A stretch of 64,000 nt of DNA from Holophagales bacterium (GTDB taxonomy: Bacteria > Acidobacteriota > Thermoanaerobaculia > Multivoradales > JAGPDF01): the NCBI GenBank assembly GCA_016699405.1, contig CP064972.1:5160192-5224191 (forward strand), given 5' to 3'. Positions 28,622 to 36,936 of this stretch are shown here, in pieces. The notes below the pieces were generated by a model, which worked only from the letters and a program-made list of their open reading frames with translations, was not told the origin of the DNA and did not search any database. The translations under genes were made by a program, and so were the position numbers. The first letter of the stretch is position 1. Each line of letters begins with the position of its first letter.

Positions 28622-29011
28622 TCAGAGCTCGGCGAAGATCTCGACGACGTTGCCGTCGGGGTCGCGGAAGAACAGCGTGCGATGACCCCAAGGCTGGTCC
28701 GTCGGCCCGGAAAGGACATCGACTCCACGCTCGTGCAGGGTGTCGGCACACCGCGCGACCTCTGCGGGTGCGACCCGAAACGCCAGCTGCAGCGACAACA
28801 CGCCGATCGGAGGGGCGGGGTCGTCGAACAGGAGGCCGCGCTCGGTCAGTGCGAGGATGCTCGAGCCGACCCGGTATTCGACCCACTGGGGTCCGAGCTC
28901 GCGATGCTGGGTAAGGCCGAGTACGACGCCATAGAAGTCACGCATCCGAGCCATCTGGCGCGCGAAGATCACGGTGTAGTCGAGACTGCGAAGCGGAAGC
29001 TTGGAATCCAT
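28622..29011 (-). CDS. VOC superfamily (glyoxalase/bleomycin-resistance-like) protein
   Basis: A 129-residue protein with paired beta-alpha-beta-beta-beta modules: LDYTVIFARQMARMRDFYGVVLGL, then GVLSLQLAFRVAPAEVARCADTLHERGVDVLSGP and the family C-terminus TLFFRDPDGNVVEIFAEL. The first-strand metal ligand His seen in many members is not obvious, so it may bind a ligand rather than catalyse. Length is normal for a single-domain member. Confidence 0.82.
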   Translation of the reverse strand: MDSKLPLRSLDYTVIFARQMARMRDFYGVVLGLTQHRELGPQWVEYRVGSSILALTERGLLFDDPAPPIGVLSLQLAFRVAPAEVARCADTLHERGVDVLSGPTDQPWGHRTLFFRDPDGNVVEIFAEL

Positions 29012-29055
29012 GGCTCCACTCCTGGACGTTGTGACAAGTGACTCGAACGTCGACC

Positions 29056-30672
29056 CTACGGGCGCAAGCGCGACAAGCTACCCTGGGCGCGACGACCGAG
29101 CACGAGCCAGCCACCGATGCCGAGGGCGATCACCAGCGCGCCGAGGCCGATCGCGTCGAGGGTCGGCACCTCGACCAGCGAGCCGACCGCCCCTTCGTAG
29201 GCCCCGATGTCGACCGTTCCGTTCTGGATCCGCGGGTTGCCGTCGAGGTCGGTCACCAGGTTGATCACTGGGTTGTTGTCGCCGGCGTCGAGCATCGGAG
29301 AGTGGGTCCGCAGGTGGAGGTCGTCGCCGCTCACGAAGAGCGGATCGTCGACGACCGAGTCGGTGAGCGTGAGCGGCGCCTGGACGTCGCCGAGCTGATT
29401 GCCGAAGAACCCATTGTGCCCGCCGGCGAGCGTGACGACCCCGAGCAGCCCGTCCGCCAAGCCGACGCCGTATCCGCCACTCCTGACCACGAGATTGCTC
29501 GAGATTGTCATTGTCGCTTCGGCTCCGGCATCGATCTCGAGAGACAGACCGCTGTAACCCGAGTCGGCGATCGTGTTGTTGGCCCAGGTTGCAGCTCCGG
29601 TGCCACCGATCGGTGCACCCTCCAAGCCACTCGCCGCGTCGAGGGTGAGTGAAAGGCCGATCGAAAGGTTGCGGAAGAGGTTGTTCACTGCGAGAACGGC
29701 AGCATGACCACCCGGGGCGACACGGGTTTCGAATCCGGTGCCGACGCGGCCTCCTCCTCCGAGAAACTGATTGGCGTCGGCGACCACCGAGACCGTGCCT
29801 CCGCTCGCGGCGAAGGTCTGGATGCCGTCGACAAAGCCCAGGTCCGAGCCGTGCAGTCGAACCAGGTTGCGCTCGAAACGTGCGTCGATGGCGGTTCCGC
29901 CGAGGAACGCGGCCGTTGCCAGGTACGGCCCATCGGGCGCCCAGATGTCGAAGACGCAATCGCGCACGACGACGGTGTGCTCGCCGGAGATGGAGACCGC
30001 CGAAGAGCTCCCGAAGCGCTTGGTCAGCCGAAGCCGTTCCAGGGTGAGAAAGCTGCGGTCGGAAGCCAGGATCGCTTGGGCCGAATACTCTGGAGAACCG
30101 CCGAGTTGAATCTCCGAATCGCGGATCGTCACCGTGTTGGCCGCGGCGCCCGTGTTCGTGGCGAGATGGAACGAGGTGGCCCCGGTGTTGTCCGGGTCTT
30201 CGATCGTCAGGCGCTCGGCCGTCACCGCGAGCGTGGCGCTGCTGGCGCCGTAGATCTCGACCAGCCAGCCGCCGGTGGCCGCGGGAAGCAGTCGGAGCCC
30301 GCTCAGCCGATAGACGGGGGAAGCGTTCCCGCTGGAGCGGAGACTGAGCGCGCAAGGTCTTGCAAAGACGCAGGCGCCGCTGCCGGCGCGAAGCGTCGGC
30401 AAGAACCCGAGACCGCCTTCGATGCGGACCGATTGCTGCGCGACAACGGTCTCGACGAAGGTGTCGTTGCTGTCGATGCGAACCAGAGCGTCGGAGGTCC
30501 CCTGGACCGCGTTAACCGCCGCCTGGATCGTCGCGTAATCGGTCGGAACCACGGCGGTGGCAGCGTGGGCGGCTGCAGAGAAGGCGGCTATCGGGATCCA
30601 AGCCGAGGCGGCGAAGAGAACTGGCAGGGCCAGGCGCAGGACGCGTGGCCGGGGAGAGACGAGCAACTGCAT
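29056..30672 (-). CDS. Secreted right-handed beta-helix protein with IPTL-like C-terminal sorting signal
   Basis: A 538-residue exported protein. The signal peptide spans residues 1-37 (ending AAHAA). ATAVVPTDYATIQAAVNAV begins the pectate-lyase-like helix, and many short repeats follow (SISGEHTVVVRDCVF, ANNTIADSGYSGLSLEI). Near the end is DAGDNNPVINLVTDLDGNPRI...GTVDIGAYE, the choice-of-anchor pattern. The C-terminus VPTLDAIGLGALVIALGIG plus a basic tail resembles IPTL-CTERM signals: motif, helix, arginines. A perfect AGGAGG site precedes the ATG. It is probably surface-sorted by an exosortase-like or archaeosortase-like enzyme encoded elsewhere. Confidence 0.85.
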   Translation of the reverse strand: MQLLVSPRPRVLRLALPVLFAASAWIPIAAFSAAAHAATAVVPTDYATIQAAVNAVQGTSDALVRIDSNDTFVETVVAQQSVRIEGGLGFLPTLRAGSGACVFARPCALSLRSSGNASPVYRLSGLRLLPAATGGWLVEIYGASSATLAVTAERLTIEDPDNTGATSFHLATNTGAAANTVTIRDSEIQLGGSPEYSAQAILASDRSFLTLERLRLTKRFGSSSAVSISGEHTVVVRDCVFDIWAPDGPYLATAAFLGGTAIDARFERNLVRLHGSDLGFVDGIQTFAASGGTVSVVADANQFLGGGGRVGTGFETRVAPGGHAAVLAVNNLFRNLSIGLSLTLDAASGLEGAPIGGTGAATWANNTIADSGYSGLSLEIDAGAEATMTISSNLVVRSGGYGVGLADGLLGVVTLAGGHNGFFGNQLGDVQAPLTLTDSVVDDPLFVSGDDLHLRTHSPMLDAGDNNPVINLVTDLDGNPRIQNGTVDIGAYEGAVGSLVEVPTLDAIGLGALVIALGIGGWLVLGRRAQGSLSRLRP

Positions 30673-30827
30673 GCGATCCAACCTCCTTTGATCCGCGCGA
30701 GCGGACTGTGGTGCCGGGCTCGCCCGCAAGGCGGTCACGGCTGACACTCAAGGAGGATCGAAAAGCGGCCGGGAAAGCCGACAGGCTCGACGCGTCGGCA
30801 GGGGGGTGGAGATTCGCGAGAAGCGGA

Positions 30828-33389
30828 CTAGCGACGAACGGTGGGGACCTGGGCGGCGTCGCCGTCGCTACTCGGCGGCGCCGCCGCGCCGTTAGCTCGC
30901 ACGCGCAGCCGCGCCAAGGCGGCCAACCGCTGATCGTTATCGCGGGCCTCACGTGCTTCGAGACTCTCGGGGCCGAGATCCCGGTCGAGGATCTGACGCG
31001 CGGCCAGGAGCTCTTGCTCCGCCTCGTCCCACCGTTCGAGCGCGACGTGCGCCGCACCGAGCAGGCTGAGAGAGGTCCCGATGCGCCAGTCGTCGGCAGC
31101 GAAGGCCGCCTTCTGGACAGCCAGCGCATGCGCCAGGAGCGGCTCGGCCTCGCGCGGGCGCTGGCGGTCGAGCAGAACGCGGGCCAGCATGACCTCCTGG
31201 CGAGCGACGGTCGGATGATCGTTGCCATAGGAGGAGCGAGACAGCCGCAGCGCCTCGGCGGCCTCTCGCTCCGCCTCGTCGAGGCGGCCGAGCTGTCGCA
31301 GGACGCCGGCGAAGTTCGAGCGCCGCTGGGCGTGCAGCGGATGCTCTGCTCCCAGGGCGTGAGCGCTGATCTCGAGCGCCTCGCGGAAGAGCGCCTCGGC
31401 CTCGGCGTGAGCGCCTCGCTCGTCGACCACCAGGGCCAGATTCGAGAGCGACGTCGCGGTGTCAGGGTGGTCGGCGCCGCTCGCGGCCCGCGTCACCGCG
31501 AGCGCCTCGCGAAAGAGCTTCTCAGCCTCACCACGCTGACCGGTCATCCGCAGCAACAGCGCCAGGTCGCTCATGCTGGTAGCCGTGTCGTGGGCCTGCA
31601 GTCCCAGGACCTTCCGACGGGTGGCCAACGAGCTGCGAAAGAGCGGCTCGGCGCGTGGGAACTGCCCGGTGTCGTAGTAGGCACGTCCGAGATCGACTTC
31701 AGCGGCCGCTACCTCCTCGTGCTCCTCGCCCTGGAAGCGGCGGCGCATCGCGAGAGCCTTCTCGAGCGTCGCGATGGCCTCGGGGAAGCGAGCGAGCTCG
31801 AGCTCGGCGATTCCCAGATCGTTGAGCGTCTTGGCGACGAGAAGCGAGGAGCCCTGCGTCAGTTCGCCGAGGTCGACTGCCTCCCGCAGAATCGCGTACG
31901 CACGCTCGGCTTGGCCTCGGCGTAGCTGGATCCGCCCGACCGTGCGCAGGACCTCGATCCGCGCTTCCGGTTGGCGTCCGAGCACTGCCTTCGCCCGCTC
32001 GACGGAAGAGTCGAGCAGGCCCTCGACGGAAGTCTCCGTGCGCCCGGTCCAGAAGGGATCGGCCTGAACCAGGATCTCGGTGAGGAATTCGCTCACCGCC
32101 GTGGCGCGATCGCGCTCGCGCCGCAAGCGAACGCTCGCGGTGACGAGGACGGTGGCGAGCACCGAGAGGCCGGCAACGGTCGCTGCCAGCGGCCGCAGGT
32201 TCCGCCGCACGAACTTGCCGAGGCGATAGGTCCACGAGTCGGGCCGTGCCTGGATCGGGTGGTCGGAGAGGAACCGGCGCAGGTCGTCGGCGAACGCGGC
32301 GGCCGACTCGTATCGTTGCGTCGGGTCCTTCTTGAGCGCTTGCGCGACGATCGTGTCGAGATCGCCACGCAGCTCGCGGCGCAGTCGTTCGGGCGTCGAC
32401 GAACGTTGGCCGGCGACGACGGCCAGCGTTGCAGTCGGCGATTTCTGGGAGTCGCTCACCGCCTCCGAAAGGCGAGCCGGCTGAGTGTCGACGATCGCCT
32501 TGAGCATCTCGGCCGGCGAAGCAGCCGGGCTCCCCACCGCGAATCTGCCGGTGAGAAGGAGGTACAGCAGGCCTCCGAGCGCGTAGACATCCGTCGCCGT
32601 GGTGACGGCTTCGCCCGTCACCTGCTCCGGCGTGGCGAACGCCGGGGTGAAGGCCCACGTGCCCAGCGTCGCTTGCCCGTTCCGGCCGTCCTCGGTGTCC
32701 GCATCGAGAATCGTGGCGATCCCGAAGTCGAGCAGCTTGACCTGACCTTCCTCCGAAACCAGGACGTTGGAAGGCTTGAGATCGCGGTGGACGACGAGAT
32801 TGGCGTGAGCGTGGGCCACGGCCTCGGCCACGCCGAGGAAGAGGCGAATGCGCGCACGGATGTCGAGCGACCGGTTGTCCGCGTACTGGTCGATCGGCTC
32901 GCCCGCGACATACTCGAGCACGAGATAGGGCTGGCCGATTTCCGTGACGCCGGCGTCGATCAGTCGGGCGATGTGCGGATGTCGAAGCCGGGCAAGAATC
33001 GAACCCTCCCGGCGAAAGCGCTCCTGTCCCGCCGGACCAAGAAGAGCAACGGAGAGGAGCTTGACTGCCGCTTGGCCTTCGAAGCGGCCGTCGCTGCGGC
33101 GCGCGAGCCAGACCGTCCCCATACCGCCGCTACCCAGCGGTCGCTCCAGGGCATATGCACCGAAAACCTGCCCCGCCAGCGAGCGCCCGGCGAGCAGCGA
33201 TTCCGGATCGCCTTCGAGGAACGCCTCGGCACGCATCGCCTCTCCTTCGGCAAGGAGCCGACCGAGGTCGACCGCTAGCTCGGGCTCGCCCATCCCCAGC
33301 TCTCGAAGGTAGTCGGCGCGCTTCTCGACCGGAAGTGCCAGAAGCTGGTCAAGGTGTGGGCTCACCCGGCGCCAGCGTTCGGGGGTCAA
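30828..33389 (-). CDS. Membrane Ser/Thr protein kinase with TPR C-terminus
   Basis: An 853-residue protein starting LTPERWRRVSPHLDQLLAL, the N-terminus usual for this kinase group. The kinase domain has GSGGMGTVWLA, AVKLL, VVHRDLKPSNVLVSEEGQVKLLDFGIA and TPEQ, all canonical. One membrane helix (NLRPLAATVAGLSVLATVLVTA) is followed by about ten TPRs (FRSSLATRRKVLGLQAHDTATSMSDLA). The TTG at 33389 overlaps the sigma factor stop (TTGA), mirroring the ATGA link of the other pair; no ATG or GTG offers a better start. It probably senses an extracellular or protein-binding signal and acts on the adjacent sigma factor. Confidence 0.88.
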   Translation of the reverse strand: MTPERWRRVSPHLDQLLALPVEKRADYLRELGMGEPELAVDLGRLLAEGEAMRAEAFLEGDPESLLAGRSLAGQVFGAYALERPLGSGGMGTVWLARRSDGRFEGQAAVKLLSVALLGPAGQERFRREGSILARLRHPHIARLIDAGVTEIGQPYLVLEYVAGEPIDQYADNRSLDIRARIRLFLGVAEAVAHAHANLVVHRDLKPSNVLVSEEGQVKLLDFGIATILDADTEDGRNGQATLGTWAFTPAFATPEQVTGEAVTTATDVYALGGLLYLLLTGRFAVGSPAASPAEMLKAIVDTQPARLSEAVSDSQKSPTATLAVVAGQRSSTPERLRRELRGDLDTIVAQALKKDPTQRYESAAAFADDLRRFLSDHPIQARPDSWTYRLGKFVRRNLRPLAATVAGLSVLATVLVTASVRLRRERDRATAVSEFLTEILVQADPFWTGRTETSVEGLLDSSVERAKAVLGRQPEARIEVLRTVGRIQLRRGQAERAYAILREAVDLGELTQGSSLLVAKTLNDLGIAELELARFPEAIATLEKALAMRRRFQGEEHEEVAAAEVDLGRAYYDTGQFPRAEPLFRSSLATRRKVLGLQAHDTATSMSDLALLLRMTGQRGEAEKLFREALAVTRAASGADHPDTATSLSNLALVVDERGAHAEAEALFREALEISAHALGAEHPLHAQRRSNFAGVLRQLGRLDEAEREAAEALRLSRSSYGNDHPTVARQEVMLARVLLDRQRPREAEPLLAHALAVQKAAFAADDWRIGTSLSLLGAAHVALERWDEAEQELLAARQILDRDLGPESLEAREARDNDQRLAALARLRVRANGAAAPPSSDGDAAQVPTVRR

Positions 33390-33967
33390 AGAGCGGGGCC
33401 CTCCCGCAAGGTCTCGCGCAGGTAGATGCGCGCTTTGTCCCAGTGTCTCTGGACGGTCCGCTCGCTCACTCCGCGGAGCTCGGCGATCTCGCCGAAGGTG
33501 AAGCCGCAGAAGAACTTCAGATCGACGATATGGGCGATCTCGGGCTCGATCTCGGCGAGTCTGTCGAGCGCTTCGCCGAGCCGGGCGATCTCCTCGGTGT
33601 CGCCGTCGCGTCCCGCTTGGGCCACGTCGTGCCCATCGAGGGCGGTGATCTCGAAGGCTCCGCCTCGCTTGCGCGCCTGCTTGCGGCGCAAACCGTCGAT
33701 GATCAGGCCGCGCATCACGCGGGCGGCATAGGCGAAGAGCCGGGCGCGATCGGGAAAGGAAGCGCCCTCCCGCTGCGCCATCACCAGATACGTCTCGTGC
33801 AAGAGGCTGGTGACGCCAAGCGCCGCCCCCGGCCCGCATCGGCGGAGCTCACGCTGCGCCAAGTGACGGAGCTCGCGATAGAGCGCGGCGAAGAGAGCCT
33901 CGGTGGCCGAGCCGTCGCCCGCCTCGACGGCAGACAAGAGCGAGGAGATCTGAGCTCGAGGGTCCAC
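33386..33967 (-). CDS. ECF-family RNA polymerase sigma factor (kinase-coupled type)
   Basis: A 193-residue protein with sigma region 2 (TSLLHETYLVMAQREGASFPDRARLFAYAARVMRGLIIDGLRRKQARKRGG) and region 4 (IVDLKFFCGFTFGEIAELRGVSERTVQRHWDKARIYLRETL). It is the same subtype and length as the sigma factor at 22.4 kb but not a recent duplicate. It is coupled by a 4-nt TTGA overlap to the downstream kinase gene. Confidence 0.9.
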   Translation of the reverse strand: MDPRAQISSLLSAVEAGDGSATEALFAALYRELRHLAQRELRRCGPGAALGVTSLLHETYLVMAQREGASFPDRARLFAYAARVMRGLIIDGLRRKQARKRGGAFEITALDGHDVAQAGRDGDTEEIARLGEALDRLAEIEPEIAHIVDLKFFCGFTFGEIAELRGVSERTVQRHWDKARIYLRETLREGPAL

Positions 33968-34295
33968 GTTGGGCCGTTGGTCAACCCGGCAAGGGGCGAC
34001 TTCAGATTGGGAACGCGCCGCACACTATGCGAACCTCTCGCATCGGCGCAAGGGAACCTCCCCGTGGCGGTGTGGCTCCGGCTCCCGCGCAGCGTTCGAC
34101 AGCCTCAGAGCCTCGGCCCGAGGGAACGCCACGCGACCCGACCCGTGCCCCTGACCCGCTCGTCTGCATCCGGCCCCCCACAGCGCGAATGTCGGGTCTC
34201 AAGCCTGGAAGACGATTCTCCCTGCGAAGGATTGCTCGATGAACGGCTGGCCGGTCCAACCGCGGGCCGCTGCGCTCCAGGACGAGACGATAGCC
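33968..34295. other. 328-bp divergent intergenic region
   Basis: This lies between the minus-strand sigma factor and the plus-strand thioesterase, so promoters for both should be here. I see no strong -35/-10 pair and no protein-like frame. A short in-frame ATG at 34239 extends the thioesterase frame but without a ribosome site. Confidence 0.45.
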
Positions 34296-34925
34296 ATGAA
34301 ACTCCTCTTTCGCCTTTTCGGCGTTCTCGCCGGACCCACCTCCAGACCACCGCAAGAGCCTGGGGACACCTGCATCACTCGCTGGAGGGTACTCCCCAGC
34401 GACGTGGACCTGTTCGGTCACATGAACAACAGCCGCTACCAAGCGATCATGGACCTCGGTCGCATCGACTACCTGCGCCGCTGTGATCTCTTGAAGGGCG
34501 TCGTGCGCAACCGCTGGATTGCACCGGTGGGCAGCGCACATCTCCAGTTCCGCAAGCAGCTCGCTCCACTTGAGCGCTACGAGTTGCACACCACGCTGAT
34601 GCACTGGGACGAGCGCTGGTTCTACTTTCGGCAGCAGTTCTTCCGCCGCGGCGATCGCGTGCGCCCGGTCTGCACCGGCTACGTGACGACACTCTTCGTA
34701 GGGCGCGAAGGTCCTGTGCCTACCGCGCACGTGGTACCGGAGTTGTCTGGCCGCGAGCTCGCGCCTCCTCCCCTGACCGATGAGCTGCGCTACGCGTTCC
34801 ACCTCGAGATGTCTGCCATCGCGTTGGCGAATGGACGCGCCGAGTCGCCATCACCGCAGCCGCCATGCCTTCCGAGCGGTGCCCCGAGCACCGCGAACCG
34901 GCAGCCAGGCGCCGTCGCGCGCTAA
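34296..34925 (+). CDS. Hotdog-fold acyl-CoA thioesterase-like protein (4HBT/THEM6-like)
   Basis: A 209-residue protein. After a short hydrophobic N-terminus (MKLLFRLFGVLAG) comes the hotdog signature RVLPSDVDLFGHMNNSRYQAIMDLGRIDYL, where the Asp and His-Met-Asn-Asn segment marks the 4HBT active site. RWFYFRQQFFRRGDRVRPVCTGYVTTLFV follows. The length and the N-terminal segment resemble THEM6-like proteins. It probably cleaves or binds acyl-CoA thioesters. The ATG at 34296 is preferred to 34239. It stands alone, next to IS debris. Confidence 0.78.
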   Translation: MKLLFRLFGVLAGPTSRPPQEPGDTCITRWRVLPSDVDLFGHMNNSRYQAIMDLGRIDYLRRCDLLKGVVRNRWIAPVGSAHLQFRKQLAPLERYELHTTLMHWDERWFYFRQQFFRRGDRVRPVCTGYVTTLFVGREGPVPTAHVVPELSGRELAPPPLTDELRYAFHLEMSAIALANGRAESPSPQPPCLPSGAPSTANRQPGAVAR

Positions 34926-35074
34926 GGAAGGCCCGCACTGGTGAGTGGGATACGGCGTTCTGGCGGGCAACTCACGGGAGGAGTTTCGAGCGAAGAGGCA
35001 ACCTCGCCGATCGCGGCCTCCGATCGGCCGGAGGGACCTCTCCAAGGCTCGGGCCCCGTCCACGAGAGACACCA

Positions 35075-35590
35075 CTCCCCTCGAGTCTCCCGCTTGTGGC
35101 GGACCAGGTAGAGCTTCGCGAACGCAAACATCGTGAAGGCGCGCGCCGTGTTCTTCGCCAGGCCTTGGTAGCGCACCTTCATGAAGCCCCACGCCGCTTG
35201 ACGAGGTCAGACTCAGGCTCGCCTCGGGCCCGGGAGCCGTCTTCAACTTCGGTTGACCGCGCCCTGGTGCTCCGTGAGCGGGCGATGCCGATGGCCGCGC
35301 CGGTCCACCCGGTGGCTCACGCCGGCGGCGCGGAAGCTCTGCCCGGATGCTTCACTCCAGTGGGCCTGATCGGCGAAGACCTCACGCCCTTCGCCGTGCA
35401 GCACGGCCTCGACCAGGGTGATGTCCGCGGTCGCCGCGTGCGTCGAGCTCACGTGATGCACCAAGCCCCGCCTCTCTGCCCCTCCGTGCAGCCTCAGGCC
35501 GAAGTGCCAGGTCTTGCCCTTGCGCGCCTGCCGCGTCGAGGGATGCGGCGCTCCCGGTCGCGTTCTTCGTCAAGCTCGGCGCCGGCCCTC
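35075..35590 (-). pseudogene. Decayed IS5-family transposase fragment
   Basis: Minus-strand frames give, in order, PSLTKNATG, then HPSTRQARKGKTWHFGLRLHGG, GLVHHVSSTHAATADITLVEAVLHGEG, VFADQAHW, RPLTEHQGAVNRS and finally MKVRYQGLAKNTARAFTMFAFAKLYLVRHKR. This is the order of the C-terminal half of IS5-type DDE transposases (DPEMHQTKKG...WHFG, EVFADAGY, VKVRYRGLAKN). The pieces lie in different frames, so there are several indels. The N-terminal half is missing where it meets the uvrA tail. No terminal repeats were found. It is an old, non-functional remnant. The stretch 34926-35074 between the thioesterase and this fragment holds nothing I can identify. Confidence 0.8.
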
Positions 35591-35655
35591 CGGAGGCGAT
35601 CGCCGCGCTACCGGAAAGCCACACCGGTCGGTTCCTCGCACGCACGCTCCGCTGA
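35575..35655 (+). pseudogene. Orphan 3' end of a uvrA gene
   Basis: The plus strand reads LGAGPPEAIAALPESHTGRF followed by LARTLR and TGA. This matches the end of the intact UvrA (LGAGSPEAIAALPESHTGRF, then LARALAGV) apart from a few substitutions and a shorter tail. The nucleotide match covers about 70 bp with scattered differences, so it is not a very recent copy. It adjoins the decayed IS5-type transposase. It is most likely a relic of a second uvrA gene or of an IS-mediated rearrangement. Confidence 0.8.
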
Positions 35656-35679
35656 CGGCAGAGCTCCGGCGGCGCGCGC

Positions 35680-36669
35680 TCAGATTTCGACCAGCCCACC
35701 GGCCGAGAGCGCCACGGCTTCGCCGAGCGGCATTCGACTCGGGGGTACCACGAGCCCGCAGCGGAAGACCACGCGCCCGCCGTAACGAGCCCGGAGCACG
35801 AGCGGTGCAACGCGCTCCGACCCCTCCCTGCCGGCGGGAGGAAGGCGAACGGACCAGCCGCACTCCTGGGCGCCGCGGGTCCAGGGAAACGCCGCCGCGA
35901 CATCGGTCCGGCGGACCCGCTCGGCGGGGATCACCTGGCCGTCGGCCGCGACCAAGTCGATGGTGAGCGAGCGCCCGTCCTCGGCGAGCAGCCAACCGGC
36001 GAGCTCGACCCGGCCCGCTCGTTCGGAAGCCTGATCGACACAACCCTGGATCCAGGGCCCTCGCGGCGCCCCCGGTCCTTCGAGCCGGCCGAGGTCCACG
36101 CCGCGTCCGAGCACGGCGAGCGCTTGACGGAAGACCTCGACGGTCCGTTCGGTCGCTCGCTCGTCGTGCGCGGCGTTGGGCAACAGCGTCCCGTTGGTCA
36201 CCACTCCGCGACGCAGGCACTCGTCGAGGAACTGTTCGAGCAGGCGATGGGCCGCCAAGCCTGCCTGATCGCGGAATGCGATGGTCAGGCGGGCCGAGGG
36301 GCCGGTCAGGGTGGCGTCGACACCCGCCGTCCTCGCCGCGGATGCGAAGCCGCTCCGCAGGCGGTCGCCGACCGCCGCCAGGTGGCTCAGCACCGGCCGA
36401 CGAGCGAGCACATCGAGCACAACGCGGGCGGCGACGAGCGAGAGCGTCTCGCTCCGCCACGTCATGTCGACTCCGATCTCCGGCCAACGCCGCAAGAGAA
36501 CACGCCGGCCGACGACGGCCGAGATCGGCCAGCCGTTGGCCATCGCCTTGCCGAAGGCGGCGAGATCCGGCATCACGCCGAAGAGCTCCTGCCCGCCGCC
36601 CCGCGCAATCCGGAAACCGGTGACGATCTCGTCGAAGATCAGCAGGGCACCGTGCTGGTGAGCGAGGTC
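35680..36669 (-). pseudogene. C-terminal part of disrupted radical SAM-aminotransferase fusion
   Basis: This is the downstream portion of the gene interrupted by the IS1111-type element. It resumes at DLAHQHGALLIFDEIVTGFR, the PLP-ring Asp region of class III aminotransferases of the glutamate-1-semialdehyde aminomutase type. The PLP Lys follows in PDLAAFGKAMANGWPISAVVG. After about residue 250 comes an extra beta-rich domain (VELAGWLLAEDGRSLTIDLVAADGQV, CGWSVRLPP) like those attached to glycosyltransferases. Cut off from its start by the element, it is not expected to be expressed as a working enzyme. Confidence 0.85.
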
Positions 36670-36675
36670 CCTTCC

Positions 36676-36687
36676 ATGAGAAGGCCA
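36676..36687 (+). repeat. Left subterminal inverted repeat of the IS1111-type element
   Basis: ATGAGAAGGCCA, 6 nt inside the left end of the element (the transposase 3' side). It is the perfect inverse of the copy at 38067-38078. Confidence 0.85.
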
Positions 36688-36936
36688 TGTGGTGTCAATC
36701 GGCCGACTTGTCGGCCGCGCTCGAGGTCTTGGGCGAGGGTCCGGTGCCACGCTTCCATCCGCACTCTCGAGGAGCCCGCGTGGGGCTCGGTGCCTTTTGG
36801 TGTCCGATCGGAGCCGGGTGCTGCCATCTCACTCGCGGCCTGCGAGGCCTAGGGACCTGTCGCAGTCACCCGGACCCGGGTCGGACCCTGGCCCAAAGTC
36901 GTCGACTCCTCTCCTACCCGAGATGTCGTTGCCGTT
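36688..36936 (-). ncRNA. Candidate seekRNA/bridge RNA region of the IS1111-type element
   Basis: About 250 bp lies between the transposase stop and the left repeat, in an element that is otherwise compact. IS1111 elements are known to encode their target-selecting RNA downstream of the transposase. On the minus strand the region contains GC-rich repeats able to pair (around 36860-36895) and a perfect 8-bp dyad, CGGCCGAC/GTCGGCCG (36700-36717). Guide loops were not matched to the insertion site here, so the RNA is inferred from position and structure only. Confidence 0.5.
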
